Shown here: positions 17,524 to 26,223 of the stretch, piece after piece
Position numbering within the stretch: position 1 is the first letter of the stretch
Layout: each line of letters begins with the position of its first letter
NCBI GenBank assembly: GCA_049318625.1
Contig: JBMOGA010000051.1
Span: 1-28,667 of the forward strand
DNA from: JBMOGA01 sp049318625
GTDB taxonomy: Bacteria; Pseudomonadota; Alphaproteobacteria; Rhizobiales; Hyphomicrobiaceae
Length of the DNA: 28,667 nt
Direction: 5' to 3'
Position numbers and translations under genes: made by a program
Notes under the pieces: model-generated
What the model was told of the DNA's origin: nothing
Seen by the model: only the letters and a program-made list of their open reading frames with translations
Databases searched by the model: none

Positions 17524-19812
17524 CTATTCGGCTGCGGCTGTGGACGCCGGCGGCACAGCCGCCTCGCCCGCACGGATCGGCAAGGTCACGCGCACGAGCG
17601 CGCCGCGCTTGCGCTGTTCGGTCACGGGAGCTTCCTCGAGTTCGAGGCGGCCCCGATGCTGCTCCACGATCTTCTGGACGATAGCGAGGCCGAGGCCCGT
17701 CCCCTTCGTCTTGGTCGTGACATAAGGCTCGAGCAGCCGCGCCCTGTTTTGCGTGCCGAGCCCCGTGCCATTGTCGATAACCTCGATGATCGCCTGATCG
17801 GCAGTCGTGCGCACCACCACCTCGACCAACCCGCGGTAGCCCTCGGGAAGATCGCCGGCCTCCCGGTTCGATTGAATGGCCTCGACTCCGTTTTTGACCA
17901 GGTTGGTCATCGCCTGCGAGATCAATCGCCGATCGATCGCCATGACGACCGGCGTTGGCGGCAGGGTGAGCCGCACGTCGGTGTCGAACCCGGATTCGAA
18001 CAGCGTGACGCTGTCACGTAACGCGTGGCGCAGGTCCGCCGGCTCGATCTGCGGCTTCGGCATCCGCGCGAACGATGAGAACTCGTCCACCATGCGTGCC
18101 ACGTCGCCCACCTGCCGGATGATGGTCTCTGTGCACTTGTCGAAGACCTCGCGGTCCTCCTGGATGACCTTGCCGTACTTGCGCCGCAGCCGCTCTGCCG
18201 ACAGCTGGATCGGGGTCAACGGGTTCTTGATCTCGTGAGCGATCCGGCGCGCAATGTCGGCCCACGCCGACGTGCGCTGGGCGCTCATCAGCTCGGTGAT
18301 GTCGTCGAACGTCATGACGAACCCGTTGTCGCCGCCATCCTCCGTCTCGCGCGTGACACGCACCGCGAAGGTGCGCTCTTCGCCGTTGACGAGATGCACG
18401 ATGGGACCCGGCTGGCGATGCTTCGAGCCTTCCGATTCGAGGGCCTCGGGCAGCGGCGCGAACGCCGGCACCACCGTGGCGAGCGTCTGCCCGACCAGAC
18501 CACCCGGCGCAACCCCGAGCAGCTTTTCCGCCGACCGGTTGGCGATCTGAATGACGCCACTCGAGTCGAGACCGAGTACGCCGGCCGAGACACCCGACAG
18601 CACCGCTTCCATGAAGCGCCGCCGCTCGACCAACTGCGTGTTCGCGGTGACCAGCGCGTCGCGCTGGGCCTTGATCTCGGCGGTCATCGTATTGAAGGTC
18701 AGCGACAGGCGGCGCAGATCGCCCTCCCCCCGCCGGATCGGCAGCTCGACCTCCAGGTTGCCGCGCGACACTTGCTGTGCGGCCTGGATCAGGCGGCGGA
18801 TAGGGGCCACGAAGCGGCTCGCGAACCACAGGCCGATCCAGATGGCGGCCAGCAGCGTCGTCAGCGCGATCATGAAGTACATCAGGCCGTGGGCCACCTG
18901 CAGGCCACCGCGGCTGCGCCGCAGCGCCTGGTATTCGGCCATGCCGGCGCTCGCCCGGCCGACGAACGCGACCACCTGTGGGCTCAAGCCGCGGATCACG
19001 TACAGGTAGGCGTCGGGTATCTTCTCGAGCTTCTTGACGGCGGCGATGCGGCTGGTTTCCGGTGAGTGCATCAGCACCACCTGCCCTGCCGCTGCCCGTT
19101 CCAGCACCGACGGCGGCGGCGCCCGGAACGCGATCTTGTCGTCCATGATCGCCGAGACATTGGCGCGCCCGGCCGCATCGATGACGAAGGCCGCCGGAAG
19201 GTTGCGCAGCCCCGCCTGGACCAGCAGCAGGTTCTCAAACTGGCCCCGCTGGGTCGCCGCCAGATCGGCGGCGCTGTCGAGATCGCGGCTCATGCTCACG
19301 ATCTCGGTGCGTATGACCTGCCCGTGCTCCTCGAGATAGGCGCTCGCCACCTCCATCGTGCTTTCGATGATCTGGCGCGTGCGGGTCGAGAACCAGGTGT
19401 CGAGCGAGCGCGAGAACGTCGTCGTCGCGGCGATCGCGAGCAGAATGGCCGGCACCGTGGCGATCAGCGAGAACAGCGCCACGATCCGCACGTGCAGCCG
19501 CGCGCCCGGCACCCGCTCCCGCCAGGCATGCCAAAGGCTCGCCATCTGTCCGGCGATGATCGCGAGCATGGCGACGATCAGCACGCCGTTCACGAACAGC
19601 ACGATCACCACCACGTCCGAGCGCGGCACGATCGGCGTCAGTCCGGTGAGCACAAGGTAGGTCGCCAGCGCCGAAATCAGCGAGAAGACCATCGCCCCGA
19701 AGCCGAACTCCATGGTCCGACGGCTGGTGGACGGCAGCGGCATGCCCGTATCGCCAACGGCGTCTGCACCCCCGGGGGCGAGCGATCCGCCGTTGTCGAG
19801 CACCGCCGACAT
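17524..19812 (-). CDS. ntrY: Membrane sensor histidine kinase NtrY
   Basis: Inner-membrane kinase paired with NtrX. The 762-residue protein has membrane segments at about 36-57, 66-88, 106-132 and 308-333, with an extracytoplasmic sensor region between the last two. A HAMP linker (about 334-385), a PAS domain (about 395-505), and a HisKA domain with phospho-acceptor H526 in RRIAHEIKNPLTP follow. The ATPase domain has NLVKNGVEAI, DNGTGLG and TKGTGLGLAI. Length matches the NtrY family. The ATG at 19812 begins a hydrophilic N-terminus (MSAVLDNGGSLAP). A 263-base gap separates it from ntrC upstream, so NtrYX may have its own promoter as well as readthrough. Confidence 0.95.
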   Translation of the reverse strand: MSAVLDNGGSLAPGGADAVGDTGMPLPSTSRRTMEFGFGAMVFSLISALATYLVLTGLTPIVPRSDVVVIVLFVNGVLIVAMLAIIAGQMASLWHAWRERVPGARLHVRIVALFSLIATVPAILLAIAATTTFSRSLDTWFSTRTRQIIESTMEVASAYLEEHGQVIRTEIVSMSRDLDSAADLAATQRGQFENLLLVQAGLRNLPAAFVIDAAGRANVSAIMDDKIAFRAPPPSVLERAAAGQVVLMHSPETSRIAAVKKLEKIPDAYLYVIRGLSPQVVAFVGRASAGMAEYQALRRSRGGLQVAHGLMYFMIALTTLLAAIWIGLWFASRFVAPIRRLIQAAQQVSRGNLEVELPIRRGEGDLRRLSLTFNTMTAEIKAQRDALVTANTQLVERRRFMEAVLSGVSAGVLGLDSSGVIQIANRSAEKLLGVAPGGLVGQTLATVVPAFAPLPEALESEGSKHRQPGPIVHLVNGEERTFAVRVTRETEDGGDNGFVMTFDDITELMSAQRTSAWADIARRIAHEIKNPLTPIQLSAERLRRKYGKVIQEDREVFDKCTETIIRQVGDVARMVDEFSSFARMPKPQIEPADLRHALRDSVTLFESGFDTDVRLTLPPTPVVMAIDRRLISQAMTNLVKNGVEAIQSNREAGDLPEGYRGLVEVVVRTTADQAIIEVIDNGTGLGTQNRARLLEPYVTTKTKGTGLGLAIVQKIVEQHRGRLELEEAPVTEQRKRGALVRVTLPIRAGEAAVPPASTAAAE

Positions 19813-19979
19813 TCAGTGAAACTCCGGAACGTCGATGCCGACAAAGCACGCTGAGGATGTGCAGCACCACCAAGCCGGGTAATGGATGTTCTCTGCCGGC
19901 AACACGAGTGCGTTCCCCCAGCTACACGATCACCCCGTGGGTGCCCTCAAACTGTGACATTTTCGCGACATCCGACGTG

Positions 19980-20008
19980 CTTGTCCCCTACCGGAGCGCC
20001 CCTGTCAA
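19980..20008 (-). promoter_or_regulatory. Possible ntrY promoter (-35 only convincing)
   Basis: On the minus strand CTTGACA occurs at 20003-20009, with the perfect -35 hexamer TTGACA at 20003-20008. Seventeen bases downstream the hexamer is GACAAG, a poor -10. The ntrC-ntrY gap (19813-20075) shows no gene and no clear terminator. The site would leave a leader of roughly 160 bases. Confidence 0.25.
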
Positions 20009-20075
20009 GCGTTCACCTGAGCGTAAATGGACGGCTTCGAGCGGGCCTGGCGCCCACGGAACATCGCGCCACGGC

Positions 20076-21518
20076 TCAGGGCGAAGGCGCTTTGAAAACT
20101 TGTATGTTCAAGGCTTTGATGCGGCTGCGTAACGTGTTGCGGTTGAGCCCCAGCAGCTCGGCGGCCCGGATCTGATTCCCGCGCGTCGCCGCCAGTGCCG
20201 CCGACAGCAAGGGATACTCGACCTCCCGGATGATCCGGTCATAGAGTCCCGGCGGCGGCAGATCTCGCCCGAACCGGCTGAAGTAGCTGCCGAGATAGTG
20301 CTCAACCAGTTCGGACAACTCCTTGGGCCCGTCGCCCGACATCAGTGGCGGCGGGCTCGATTCCGCGAGTTCGGATTCGACGCTCTCCAGCGTGATGGTG
20401 TCCTGCGAGTACAGCGCGACGAGCCGGCGCACCATGTTCTCGAGCTCGCGCACGTTGCCCGGCCACGCGTGCCGCTTGAGACGCTCGATCGCCGCCGTCT
20501 CGATGGATTTCTGACCGAGCCCTTCCCGCGACGCCTGTCGCAGGAAGTGACGGACCAGATCGCCGACGTCGTCGGCCCGCTCGCGCAACGGCGGCAGCCG
20601 CACCGGCACGACGTTCAGGCGGTAGAACAAATCCTCCCGGAACAACCCCTGCTGGATCTGGCTTTTGAGCTCACGATGGGTCGCGGCGATGATGCGCACA
20701 TTGGTGCGGATCGGGGTCCGCCCGCCGACCGTGGTGTACTCGCCCTGCTGCAGCACACGCAGCAATCGCGTCTGCGCTTCCATCGGCATGTCGCCGATCT
20801 CGTCGAGGAACAACGTACCGCCCTCGGCCTGCTCGAACCGGCCCGCGGTCCGCGTCTGCGCACCCGTGAACGCACCCTTCTCGTGCCCGAACAGCTCGCT
20901 CTCGATCAGGTCGCGCGGAATGGCCGCCATGTTGATCGCGACGAACGGACCGGTGCGGCGCTTGCCGTAGTCGTGCAGCACGCGGGCGACCAGCTCCTTA
21001 CCGGTACCCGACTCGCCGGAGATCATGACCGTCAGGTCGGTCTGCGTCAGCCGGGCCAGCACCCGGTAGATCTCCTGCATGGCGCCCGAGCGCCCGATCA
21101 GCGGCAATTCCTCGCTCTCGCCGTCGCCGCCGGCACGCTGCACGCGCCGGCCGGGTTCCGCCAGCGCACGGCCGACCACCGACACCAGTTCGTTGAGGTC
21201 GAACGGTTTGGGAAGATACTCGTAGGCGCCCTTCTCGGCCGCCGTCAGCGCCGTCATCAGGGTGTTTTGCGCACTCATCACGATGATCGGCAGATCCGGC
21301 CTCAGCTTCTTGATCCGCGGGATCAGATCGAAGGCGTTCTCGTCAGGCATCAGCACGTCGGTCACGACGACATCGCCCTCGCCCTGCTGCACCCAGCGCC
21401 ACAGCGTGGCGGCGTTGCCCGTCGCGCGTGGGGCATAACCGGCGCGCGCCAACGCCTGATTGAGAACCGTGCGGATCGCCGTATCGTCGTCCGCGATCAG
21501 GATGGTGCCGCGTGCCAT
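20076..21518 (-). CDS. ntrC: Nitrogen regulation response regulator NtrC
   Basis: Sigma-54-dependent activator of nitrogen-scavenging genes, phosphorylated by NtrB. The 480-residue protein has a receiver domain with phospho-acceptor D54 and K104 (same numbers as E. coli NtrC), a AAA+ domain with Walker A GESGTGKE (168-175), the intact sigma-54 loop GAFTGA (215-220) and Walker B TLFLDEIGD, and a C-terminal Fis-type helix-turn-helix (NQIRAAELLGLNRNTLRSRI). The ATG at 21518 shares one base with the ntrB stop (TAATG) and has AGGAGG upstream. The frame remains open for 77 codons further up, but this is an out-of-frame shadow of ntrB. Confidence 0.97.
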   Translation of the reverse strand: MARGTILIADDDTAIRTVLNQALARAGYAPRATGNAATLWRWVQQGEGDVVVTDVLMPDENAFDLIPRIKKLRPDLPIIVMSAQNTLMTALTAAEKGAYEYLPKPFDLNELVSVVGRALAEPGRRVQRAGGDGESEELPLIGRSGAMQEIYRVLARLTQTDLTVMISGESGTGKELVARVLHDYGKRRTGPFVAINMAAIPRDLIESELFGHEKGAFTGAQTRTAGRFEQAEGGTLFLDEIGDMPMEAQTRLLRVLQQGEYTTVGGRTPIRTNVRIIAATHRELKSQIQQGLFREDLFYRLNVVPVRLPPLRERADDVGDLVRHFLRQASREGLGQKSIETAAIERLKRHAWPGNVRELENMVRRLVALYSQDTITLESVESELAESSPPPLMSGDGPKELSELVEHYLGSYFSRFGRDLPPPGLYDRIIREVEYPLLSAALAATRGNQIRAAELLGLNRNTLRSRIKALNIQVFKAPSP

Positions 21519-22669
21519 TATCTGGCCTCCTGCCGTTTCATCGTCTGGTGCATCGGCAGCATCACCCGGAACACCGTCCGCTTCGGCTCGCTGTCGCACT
21601 CGATGATCCCGCCGTGATCGCCGATGATCTTGCCGACCAGGGCGAGACCAAGCCCGGTACCCGTACGTTTGGTCGTGACGAACGGGTCGAACAGGTGCGC
21701 CTTCATGTGCTCGGCGACACCGGGACCGTTGTCCTCGACTTCGATGCACAAGGGCAGCGAGACCCGCGTGCCGGTACCCGGCACTGTCATGCGGATGCCC
21801 GGCCGGAAGGCCGTCGTCAGCACGATGCGTCCGGCGTCGTTCTGCTCCTGGATCGCCTCCGCCGCATTCTTCATCAGATTGAGGAAGGCCTGCACCAGCT
21901 TGTCGCGATTGCCCGGCACCATCGGCAACGACGGATCGTAGTTCTCGACGATCGTCACGCTGCGGGCGAACCCCGTCTCACCGATCCGGCGCACGTGATT
22001 GAGAACGTCGTGGATATTGACCGGTTCCAGTGCGAGCGGCCGCTCGTCACCGAACACCTCCATCCGGTCGACCAGTTTGCGAATGCGATCGGATTCCGCA
22101 CAGATGAGCTGCGTCAAAGCCCGGTCCTCGTCGCCGAGCACCGGCTCCAGCAGTTGCGCCGCGCCGCGGATGCCGGAGAGCGGATTCTTGATCTCGTGGG
22201 CCAGCACCGCCGCCATGCCCGACACCGAGCGGGCGGCCGCCCGATGCGTCAACTGACGCTCGATCATCTGCGCCATCGACCGCTGCTGCAGCATCAGCAT
22301 GATCAGGCCCGGCTGCTCCGGCAACGGACCACTGAACACGTCGACCAGCTTCACGCCGTCGACCCGCGGCATCAACACCTCGACGCCATACTCGTTGACG
22401 GTCGCCTCGGTCCGACGGACCTGCTCGACCAGCGCCAGAAGCGGGCAGCCGAAGGCGACCAGATCGTCGAGCCGCTGACGTTTCAGCACCGCCTGGCTGA
22501 CCGAGATGAACTGCTCCGCCGCCGGATTGGCATAGACGACGCCGTTGTCGCCCGACAGGACGAGGATCGGATGGGGCACGGCGGCGAGCAACAAGTCATG
22601 CTCAACCGGCCGCCGCTGCGCCGCGGCCACTGGCTTTGACAGTGTCGACGTTCTTGCATCGTTGCTCAT
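21518..22669 (-). CDS. ntrB: Nitrogen regulation sensor histidine kinase NtrB
   Basis: Soluble kinase/phosphatase that sets NtrC phosphorylation, controlled by PII proteins according to nitrogen status. The 383-residue protein has an N-terminal PAS domain (about 25-130), no membrane segment, and a HisKA domain with H158 in VLAHEIKNPLSGIRGAAQLL. The ATPase domain has NLMKNAAEAI, DNGPGV and RTGTGLGLALV. A PII gene is not in the window. The ATG at 22669 overlaps the dusB stop by four bases, the familiar nifR3-ntrB-ntrC operon, so expression should be coupled to dusB. Confidence 0.96.
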   Translation of the reverse strand: MSNDARTSTLSKPVAAAQRRPVEHDLLLAAVPHPILVLSGDNGVVYANPAAEQFISVSQAVLKRQRLDDLVAFGCPLLALVEQVRRTEATVNEYGVEVLMPRVDGVKLVDVFSGPLPEQPGLIMLMLQQRSMAQMIERQLTHRAAARSVSGMAAVLAHEIKNPLSGIRGAAQLLEPVLGDEDRALTQLICAESDRIRKLVDRMEVFGDERPLALEPVNIHDVLNHVRRIGETGFARSVTIVENYDPSLPMVPGNRDKLVQAFLNLMKNAAEAIQEQNDAGRIVLTTAFRPGIRMTVPGTGTRVSLPLCIEVEDNGPGVAEHMKAHLFDPFVTTKRTGTGLGLALVGKIIGDHGGIIECDSEPKRTVFRVMLPMHQTMKRQEAR

Positions 22670-23673
22670 GCGGCGATCGCCTCCGGCTGCTCGTAGAAAC
22701 GGCCGAGCCCGGCCAGCACCCGGTCGGCATCGTCATCGGGGCAAAGACGGGCGCGCCAAGCTTTGACGATCGCCGCCGGACGTCCGCTGGACTCGAGGTA
22801 CCAACCGATGTGCTTGCGGGCGTTTCTCAGCCCGACGAACCGTCCGTAGTGTACGAGCAGATGCTCGATGTGGGTCAGTGCGACCTCGCGCTGGGTCGCC
22901 AGTCCCGGCGCTCCCGGATCGACGCCGGTCATCAAAGCCGTTCCGATCCTGCCGGGGAACCAAGGCGCACCGTAGGCGCCGCGCCCGACCATCACCGCGT
23001 CGGCCGACGAGGCCGCAAGCGCGGCCTGGGCGTCCTCGATCGTGCAGATGTCGCCGTTGACGACAACCGGAATCGCGACGGCATCCTTGACGTGCCGCAC
23101 GAACGCCCAGTCGGCCCGGCCCTTGAAGAAATCGCAGCGTGTGCGGCCGTGCACTGTCAGCATCTTGACGCCGGCCGCCTCGGCCCGCCGCGCCAATTCG
23201 GGTGCATTCAAGGTCCGCTGGTCCCACCCCTTGCGCATCTTCAGCGTCACCGGCACCCGCACCGCGCCGACCACCGCCGCGATCAACGCCGTCGCGTGGT
23301 CGAGATCGCGCATGAGCGCACTGCCGGACAGCTTGCCCGTCACCTCTTTGGCCGGACAGCCCATGTTGATGTCTATAATTTGGGCACCGAGCCCCTCGGC
23401 GATGCGCGCCCCCTCGGCCATCCAATGGGCCTCGCGGCCCGCAAGTTGTATAACAAATGGGCCGAGTTCCCGACCGGCCGCCCGGCTGAGCTCGATCGGC
23501 CGTGATCGCGCCAGTTCTTCGCTGGCGATCATCTCCGAGACCACCAGACCCGCCCCGAAGCGATGCGCCAGTCGGCGGAACGGCAGATCCGTGACGCCGG
23601 ACATCGGCGCCAGCAGCGCAGGATTGCGCAGGGCCAAAGGTCCGATGTTGAGTGGCAGTCTGCTCGATGTCAC
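22666..23673 (-). CDS. dusB: tRNA-dihydrouridine synthase (NifR3/DusB family)
   Basis: FMN enzyme that reduces specific uridines of tRNA to dihydrouridine; historically called NifR3 because it leads the ntrBC operon. The 335-residue TIM-barrel protein shows LLAPMSGVTDLPFR (20-33), the catalytic cysteine C106 in DINMGCPAKEV, the RNA/FMN segment VTLKMRKGW, TVHGRTR, and VNGDICT with VMVGRGAYGAPW. The start is GTG at 23673 (MTSSRLPLNIGPL), the only canonical start before the conserved barrel; its ribosome-binding site is weak. It diverges from ispDF. Confidence 0.96.
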   Translation of the reverse strand: MTSSRLPLNIGPLALRNPALLAPMSGVTDLPFRRLAHRFGAGLVVSEMIASEELARSRPIELSRAAGRELGPFVIQLAGREAHWMAEGARIAEGLGAQIIDINMGCPAKEVTGKLSGSALMRDLDHATALIAAVVGAVRVPVTLKMRKGWDQRTLNAPELARRAEAAGVKMLTVHGRTRCDFFKGRADWAFVRHVKDAVAIPVVVNGDICTIEDAQAALAASSADAVMVGRGAYGAPWFPGRIGTALMTGVDPGAPGLATQREVALTHIEHLLVHYGRFVGLRNARKHIGWYLESSGRPAAIVKAWRARLCPDDDADRVLAGLGRFYEQPEAIAA

Positions 23674-23745
23674 AGCTGTTTGATCACAAATTAGGCATCA
23701 ACAAAATCTGCCTTTTTTCTGAGCACGATAGTCAGGCGCGGTTCC

Positions 23746-23761
23746 TTTCGCAAGCGCGAAA
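23746..23761 (+). other. Hairpin in the ispDF leader
   Basis: TTTCGC (23746-23751), a four-base AAGC loop, and GCGAAA (23756-23761) form a perfect six-base stem. It ends on the first base of an in-frame ATG (23761) that could otherwise start ispDF, and would hinder its use. The surrounding dusB-ispDF divergent region (23674-23835) is relatively AT-rich near dusB, as expected for promoters, but I cannot place one with confidence. Confidence 0.35.
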
Positions 23762-23835
23762 TGCACCGGCTTGTGGAGGCGCCGTCCGATCCGCTATGCG
23801 AAGAGGAGCCATCCGCTATCCGAGAGAGAGCAGGC

Positions 23836-25008
23836 GTGACCGTCGCCGTCTTAGTCGTCGCCGCCGGCCGAGGCAGCCGCGCCCTCGCCGCAGCAGGCGG
23901 CCCCAAGCAGTACGCCCTGCTGGCCGGCCGGCCGGTGCTGGCGCACACGATCGAGGCCCTGCGCGATGCCATCGCCCCGGATCTCCTCCAGGTTGTCATT
24001 CATCCCGACGACCACCACCTCTATAATGCGACGGTCGCGGGTTTCGGCGATTGCCTCCTGCCGCCAGTCACGGGCGGCGCGACGCGCCAGGCCTCGGTCC
24101 TCGCCGGCCTCGAGGCGCTCGCGGCCCGCCAACCCGACAAGGTGCTGATCCACGACGCCGCCCGCCCGTTCGTTGCCCCGGCCACGGTGACCGGTGTCGT
24201 CCAGGCCCTCGACGCCAGCGAAGGCGCCATCGCCGCACTCGCCGTGGCCGATACCCTGAAACGCGGCACGGCCCATGGTCCGATCGCCGGCACGATCGAC
24301 CGGGCCGGGCTGTGGCGCGCCCAGACCCCGCAGGGGTTTCGCTTCGCGCCCATCTTGGCGGCGCACCGCAAGGCCGCTGCCGCGGGCGAAACGGCATTCA
24401 CCGACGACGCCGCGGTCGCCGAGTGGGCCGGGCTCGCCGTCCGGATCGTACCCGGCACCGAGGGCAACGTGAAATTGACGACGGCCGAGGACCTTGAGAT
24501 GGCACGCGACCGCATGGAGCTCCGGGAGACCCGCACCGGCCAGGGCTTCGACGTCCACCGGTTCACCGCGGGCGACCATGTCTGGCTGTGCGGCATCCGT
24601 GTCCCCCACGATTACGCCCTCGATGGCCATTCCGACGCCGACGTCGCCTTGCACGCCCTGACCGACGCCCTGCTCGGCACGATCGGAGACGGCGACATCG
24701 GCCAACACTTTCCACCGAGCGACCCGTCCTGGAAGGGCGCCGCGTCCCATCTTTTCCTCGCCGATGCCGCCCGCAGGGTCGCCGACCGCGGCGGACGCAT
24801 CGTCAACGTCGACGTCACCCTGCTGTGCGAGGCGCCGAAGATCGCCCCCCACCGCGAGACCATGATCCGCCGCATCGCCGAAATCCTCGCCCTCACCCCG
24901 GACCGGGTCGGCGTCAAAGCCACGACGACGGAGCGCCTCGGATTCACGGGGCGGCGCGAAGGCATCGCAGCCATGGCAATCGCGACCGTCAGCCTTCCCG
25001 CACATTGA
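23836..25008 (+). CDS. ispDF: Bifunctional IspD/IspF isoprenoid enzyme
   Basis: Fusion of two steps of the MEP pathway: CTP-dependent cytidylylation of 2-C-methylerythritol 4-phosphate (IspD) and cyclisation to the 2,4-cyclodiphosphate (IspF). With a GTG start at 23836 (390 aa) the IspD half shows AAGRGSR (9-15), PKQY (23-26), HDAARPF (106-112) and TPQGFR (164-169). The IspF half starts near residue 234 with TGQGFDVHRF; D239, H241 and H273 (in ADVALHALTDALLG) are the expected metal ligands, and TTTERLGFTGRREGIAA closes it. GTG 23836 is preceded by GAGAGAGAG five bases away and starts as the family does; ATG 23761 would add 25 unusual residues and sits in a hairpin. Such fusions are common in alphaproteobacteria. 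Confidence 0.95.
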   Translation: MTVAVLVVAAGRGSRALAAAGGPKQYALLAGRPVLAHTIEALRDAIAPDLLQVVIHPDDHHLYNATVAGFGDCLLPPVTGGATRQASVLAGLEALAARQPDKVLIHDAARPFVAPATVTGVVQALDASEGAIAALAVADTLKRGTAHGPIAGTIDRAGLWRAQTPQGFRFAPILAAHRKAAAAGETAFTDDAAVAEWAGLAVRIVPGTEGNVKLTTAEDLEMARDRMELRETRTGQGFDVHRFTAGDHVWLCGIRVPHDYALDGHSDADVALHALTDALLGTIGDGDIGQHFPPSDPSWKGAASHLFLADAARRVADRGGRIVNVDVTLLCEAPKIAPHRETMIRRIAEILALTPDRVGVKATTTERLGFTGRREGIAAMAIATVSLPAH

Positions 25009-25047
25009 CCACGCACCCCGAATCGCCCCTTCATCACGGGGGTTGTA

Positions 25048-25061
25048 TTGACCAAGGGGTC
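25048..25061. promoter_or_regulatory. Possible operator/-35 element before marR
   Basis: TTGACC (25048-25053) resembles a -35 box, and the inverted pair GACC-AAGG-GGTC (25050-25061) overlaps it. MarR-type repressors often bind symmetrical sites at their own promoter. The arms are only four bases and the nearest -10-like hexamer (TAATTA, 15 bases on) abuts the start codon, so support is weak. Confidence 0.2.
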
Positions 25062-25074
25062 GCGGGGGTAATTA

Positions 25075-25554
25075 ATGAACATCATGACACAGCCGCCCGA
25101 GACGGCATCGCCGGAGGTCTCCGAGATCGCCGCGAACACGTCGGCGACGTGCCTTGCCACACGGGTGCGCCAACTGAGCCGCATCGTCACCCGCGTCTAT
25201 GACGATGCCATGCGGCCGCTCGGCATCACGGCCAGCCAGTTCACGCTGCTGACCCAGCTTGCGCAGCAGGACGGCATCACCGCCGTCGAGATCGGCTTCA
25301 CGCTCGACATCGAGAAATCCACGCTGTCGCGCAATTTGAAGCGCCTCCTGGCGCTCGGTCTCATCATCATGGATCCGCCCGCCGGCCGTCGTGGCCGCGG
25401 TTTGCACCTCACCCCAAAAGGCCAGGCGGTCCTCAAGGACGCCTACCCGGTCTGGGTCGAGGCGCAACGCCGTGCCATGCTGGTCATGGGTCCGGAAAGC
25501 AGGAGCACGCTCGACGGGCTTCTCGCACACGCTGAAAAGCTCGCGGCGGCCTGA
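25075..25554 (+). CDS. MarR-family winged-helix transcriptional regulator
   Basis: Probable dimeric DNA-binding repressor of unknown target and ligand. The 159-residue protein has the MarR layout: N-terminal dimer helix (ATRVRQLSRIVTRVYDDAM), ITASQFTLLTQLAQ, recognition region FTLDIEKSTLSRNLKRLLALGLI (about 75-98), a wing with PAGRRGRGLHLTPKG, and a C-terminal dimer helix. The single cysteine (C26) lies just before the first helix, but I cannot show it is a redox sensor. A run of Gs about six bases upstream suits ATG 25075; ATG 25084 is an alternative. It lies 66 bases after ispDF and is followed by a strong stem-loop. No efflux or resistance gene, the usual MarR partner, is adjacent. Confidence 0.88.
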   Translation: MNIMTQPPETASPEVSEIAANTSATCLATRVRQLSRIVTRVYDDAMRPLGITASQFTLLTQLAQQDGITAVEIGFTLDIEKSTLSRNLKRLLALGLIIMDPPAGRRGRGLHLTPKGQAVLKDAYPVWVEAQRRAMLVMGPESRSTLDGLLAHAEKLAAA

Positions 25555-25623
25555 GAGCTGGCAGGCTCTCGACCGCACGGGCGTTCTCTCTCCCTCTTCT
25601 CTCCATATCTCCAACGTCACGAT

Positions 25624-25660
25624 CGAAGGCGCGCTCGCCCAAGGCGCGCCTTTGGTGTTT
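25624..25660 (+). terminator. Strong stem-loop after marR, probable terminator
   Basis: CGAAGGCGCGC (25624-25634) and GCGCGCCTTTG (25644-25654) pair over 11 positions with one G-T, around a nine-base loop. The 3' side carries TTT within the stem and a loose T-rich stretch (TTTGGTGTTT). The T-tract is imperfect, but the stem is the strongest I noticed in the window. It would end transcription from ispDF-marR ahead of cinA. Confidence 0.6.
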
Positions 25661-25725
25661 GCTGGGGCGGACATGGTCGCCGACCCGGTCCAGCGCCGGC
25701 GCGGCACCCCCACGCGGAGGCCCCG

Positions 25726-26223
25726 ATGTTCCCGACCGACCTGCTCACCCGCGCCGAAGCCCTCCTCGCCGCCTATCGGGCCCGGGGCTGGAAGATCGCT
25801 ACGGCCGAGAGTTGCACCGGCGGCCTGGTCGCGGCCCTGCTGACCGAGATCCCCGGCTCCTCCGATGTCGTCGAGCGCGGGTTCGTCACCTATTCCAACG
25901 ACGCCAAGATGGCTTGCCTCGGCGTTCCTGCGGGGGCCCTGGCGCAGAACGGCGCCGTCAGCGAAATCGTGGCGCGGGCCATGGCCGAGGGTGCTATCGA
26001 GGCCTCCCTGGCCCACGCTGCCGTCGCCATCACCGGCGTGGCGGGGCCGGGCGGCGGCAGCGACGCAAAACCGGTCGGCTTGGTCCATCTTGCCGTTGCC
26101 ACCCGTGGCGGGGCGACCGTCCACCGCGAGATGCGGTTCGGGGATATCGGACGCGGCCCCATTCGCAGCGCGAGCGTCGCGACCGCTCTCGAACTGCTTG
26201 AAGGCGCCCTCAAGCCAGCGTGA
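25726..26223 (+). CDS. pncC: CinA C-terminal domain protein, nicotinamide-nucleotide amidase
   Basis: Single-domain CinA-C/PncC protein that deamidates nicotinamide mononucleotide to nicotinate mononucleotide, recycling NAD. The 165-residue protein has AESCTGG (27-33) with the expected nucleophile S29, TYSNDAK (55-61) with Y56 and K61, and ITGVAGPGGGSDAKPVGLV, the conserved turn of the family. The N-terminal MoCF-like domain of long CinA proteins is absent, as in PncC/YgaD. GGAGG six bases upstream fixes ATG 25726. Its last 14 bases overlap the end of the convergent coq10-like gene. With the upstream stem-loop it probably has its own promoter, which I cannot see. Confidence 0.93.
   Translation: MFPTDLLTRAEALLAAYRARGWKIATAESCTGGLVAALLTEIPGSSDVVERGFVTYSNDAKMACLGVPAGALAQNGAVSEIVARAMAEGAIEASLAHAAVAITGVAGPGGGSDAKPVGLVHLAVATRGGATVHREMRFGDIGRGPIRSASVATALELLEGALKPA

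Noticed and set aside
21519..21749. 77-codon N-terminal extension of ntrC
   Set aside because: It lies wholly inside ntrB in another frame; the receiver domain starts normally at ATG 21518 with AGGAGG upstream.
23680..23701. TTGAT and ATCAA half-sites upstream of dusB, suggestive of an FNR box
   Set aside because: The half-sites are 12 bases apart instead of the four of an FNR box, so this is probably chance in an AT-rich spacer.
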